The notes under the pieces are model-generated. The model did not search any database, had not been told where the DNA came from, and saw only the letters and a program-made list of their open reading frames with translations. From positions 1,550,001 through 1,614,000 of the forward strand of contig NZ_CP073695.1 in NCBI RefSeq assembly GCF_018228765.1: 64,000 nt of DNA, written 5' to 3'. A program made the translations under genes and the position numbers. The stretch comes from Halorubrum ruber. GTDB taxonomy: Archaea; Halobacteriota; Halobacteria; Halobacteriales; Haloferacaceae. Within the stretch, counting starts at the first letter, position 1. Every line of letters starts with the position of its first letter. This document shows, one piece after another, positions 62,726-64,000 of this stretch.

Positions 62726-63838
62726 TCACTCGAAGACGGCGTCGAACGCCGACGCCCCGAGCGGGTCGAAGGTGCCGGCCGCAACGTTCTCGCGGACGTG
62801 GCCGGGGTCGGTCGTCCCCACGAGCGACGAGGTGACGCCCGGGGCGCTCCGGGCGAAGTTGAGCGCGCGCTGGGCCGGCGTCTCCCCCGCGAGCGTCGCG
62901 TCGACGTCCGCGGGGATCCCGCCCTCGACGGCCAGATCCCCCTGCCCGATGCTCGCGCTCGTCACGACCGAGAGCCCGGCCTCGTGGGCGAATTCGAGGG
63001 CCGAGACTGGGCCGTCGGCGTCGGTGCCGGGCGGCGCGGGCTGGTTCCGCCGCGTGAACGCGTCTGCCATCGCGACGTTGAAGGGGAGCTGAATCGCCTC
63101 GAATCCGTGGTCGTCGTCGGGACCGACCGCCTCGCCGGCGGCCTCGGCACGGGCGAGCACTTCGGCGAGCGAGAGGTAGTCGTCGGCGTCCTCGGGGACA
63201 CGGAACGCGCTCCACGACGCGACGCCGTACGCGCCGACGTCGCCCGCGGCCCGCCGGCGTTCGAGGGCCTCGAAGGCGGCTTCGAGCGCATCGTACACGT
63301 CCGCTCGCGAGCGGGCGGCGAGCTGGGTCTCGGGGTTGTGGACGTAGAAGCAGTCGACGGAGTCGAGGTCGAGCCGGTCGAGCGAGCGGTCCAGCGACCA
63401 CTCCAAGTAGTCGGGCGTCATCGCGTGCGCCCCGTTCGCGAGGTCGTCGGGGTCGACGATCTCGGGCTCGACGAACCGCTCGCGGACGTACGCGCTCGGG
63501 TCGTCCGGGCGCTCCCCGTCGAACGGGAGGAAGCCGCCCTTCGTCGCGACGACCACCGACTCGCGGTCGACGGGGGCGTCACGGAGCGCCTCGCCGACGA
63601 CGCGCTCGGCGCGGCCGCACCGGTAGTTGGCCGCGGTGTCGACGTGGTTCACGCCCGACCGGAGCGCCAGTTCGATCGACTCGCGCGAGGCCGCGTCGAC
63701 TGCGGGCGTCGGCTCGCCGAGGTACGTCCCGATCCCGACGCTGGAGACGACGCCCGGTCCGAAGCGACGGAAGTAGGTGCGCCCGAAGGCGTCGCCGAAC
63801 CGGTTCCGGTACCCCCAGAGAGCCTCGCGAGTCGCCAT
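62726..63838 (-). CDS. Aldo/keto reductase family protein
   Basis: The 370-residue protein has the AKR tetrad: D in VNHVDTAANYRCGRAE, the Y of NYR, K in VVVATKGG and H in CFYVHNPETQ. The barrel end has SIGQGDLAVEG and RSAPGVTSSLVGTTDPGHV (NADPH binding). It has an N-terminal extension (GDAFGRTYFRRFGPGVVSSVGIGTYLG). Substrate unknown. It is upstream of the lipoprotein operon, with 115 bp between. Confidence 0.9.
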   Translation of the reverse strand: MATREALWGYRNRFGDAFGRTYFRRFGPGVVSSVGIGTYLGEPTPAVDAASRESIELALRSGVNHVDTAANYRCGRAERVVGEALRDAPVDRESVVVATKGGFLPFDGERPDDPSAYVRERFVEPEIVDPDDLANGAHAMTPDYLEWSLDRSLDRLDLDSVDCFYVHNPETQLAARSRADVYDALEAAFEALERRRAAGDVGAYGVASWSAFRVPEDADDYLSLAEVLARAEAAGEAVGPDDDHGFEAIQLPFNVAMADAFTRRNQPAPPGTDADGPVSALEFAHEAGLSVVTSASIGQGDLAVEGGIPADVDATLAGETPAQRALNFARSAPGVTSSLVGTTDPGHVRENVAAGTFDPLGASAFDAVFE

Positions 63839-63922
63839 GTGGTCGAGGTAGTCGGCTCGCGGGTAAAAGTCGCGCGGGAGATCGGGTCGCCGCGGTCCGT
63901 CCGCCTCTGTCGAGGGCGCCGG

Positions 63923-64000
63923 TCAGTCGGCCACGCGGAAGGTCCGCGTCGTGTCCCTGTCGCCGTGGACGACGTTGACCTCGACGAGGCCCAGCGAGGT
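63923..64000 (-). CDS. C-terminal end of a truncated protein, unknown
   Basis: Only 25 residues are inside the window, reading TSLGLVEVNVVHGDRDTTRTFRVAD before a TGA at 63923-63925. The rest lies beyond base 64000. The codon pattern suits coding DNA, but the fragment is too short to name. Confidence 0.45.
   Translation of the reverse strand, partial: TSLGLVEVNVVHGDRDTTRTFRVAD

Overview
The window is chromosomal DNA from a haloarchaeon, most likely Halorubrum or a close relative. It is very GC-rich. The proteins are strongly acidic, exported proteins carry Tat or lipobox signals, and many starts sit about 25-30 nt after a TTTAWA-like TATA box, as expected for leaderless haloarchaeal transcripts. 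Archaeal or haloarchaeal families recur: GatE, archaeal MAT, RaSEA, Bax1, MptE, TbsP/DUF5821, DUF5789, DUF5820 and the HVO_0758-type zinc finger.

Layout. 1-12.1 kb: the C-terminus of an RNA-modification protein, Bax1 nuclease, Elp3, a secreted subtilase, RqcH, DUF5820, PurF, halocyanin and a frameshifted DUF420 gene. 12.2-21.6 kb: tRNA-Leu(GAG), GatE, PsiE, an Lrp regulator with a DMT exporter, ferredoxin, BirA, UspA, DUF5789 and a YchF-like GTPase. 21.7-25.9 kb: a sugar-phosphotransferase module in which ptsH-ptsI converges on dhaK-dhaL-dhaM, so EI and HPr can pass phosphate from PEP to DhaM for dihydroxyacetone phosphorylation. 26-29.8 kb: an accessory island with duplicated zinc-ribbon genes, a low-GC McrA-like HNH restriction gene, and VapBC and HicBA toxin-antitoxin pairs. 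30-41 kb: threonine synthase, tRNA-Ile(GAT), FxsA, DUF1405, an enolase-superfamily protein, EngB, 5-formyl-THF cyclo-ligase, RaSEA, a 5'-nucleotidase and VanZ. 41-64 kb: aldehyde:ferredoxin oxidoreductase, AzlCD, TrmJ, DUF192, DHPS with MptE, creatininase, NAC with TrmI, TbsP, aminotransferase, MAT, a GT81 glycosyltransferase, MFS, lipoproteins and an aldo/keto reductase.

Two patterns cut across the gene content. First, a dispersed element of about 350-470 bp occurs four times (about 519-992, 2571-2918, 12425-12827, 34323-34688), always between genes. It folds into three hairpins whose arms differ between copies but stay complementary, and it starts with one to four 57-bp units carrying a TATA-like TTTATAAAT. 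This is the best candidate for an undescribed structured element. Second, four conserved genes (DUF420, ptsI, a small DUF gene before trmJ, folP) are each broken by the apparent loss of one base in or next to a G/C run. Base-calling error is the simplest explanation, but the pattern is worth testing.

A further oddity is a run of four back-to-back short hairpins inserted in frame in the 5-formyl-THF cyclo-ligase gene. No CRISPR array, rRNA, insertion sequence or replication origin was recognised.
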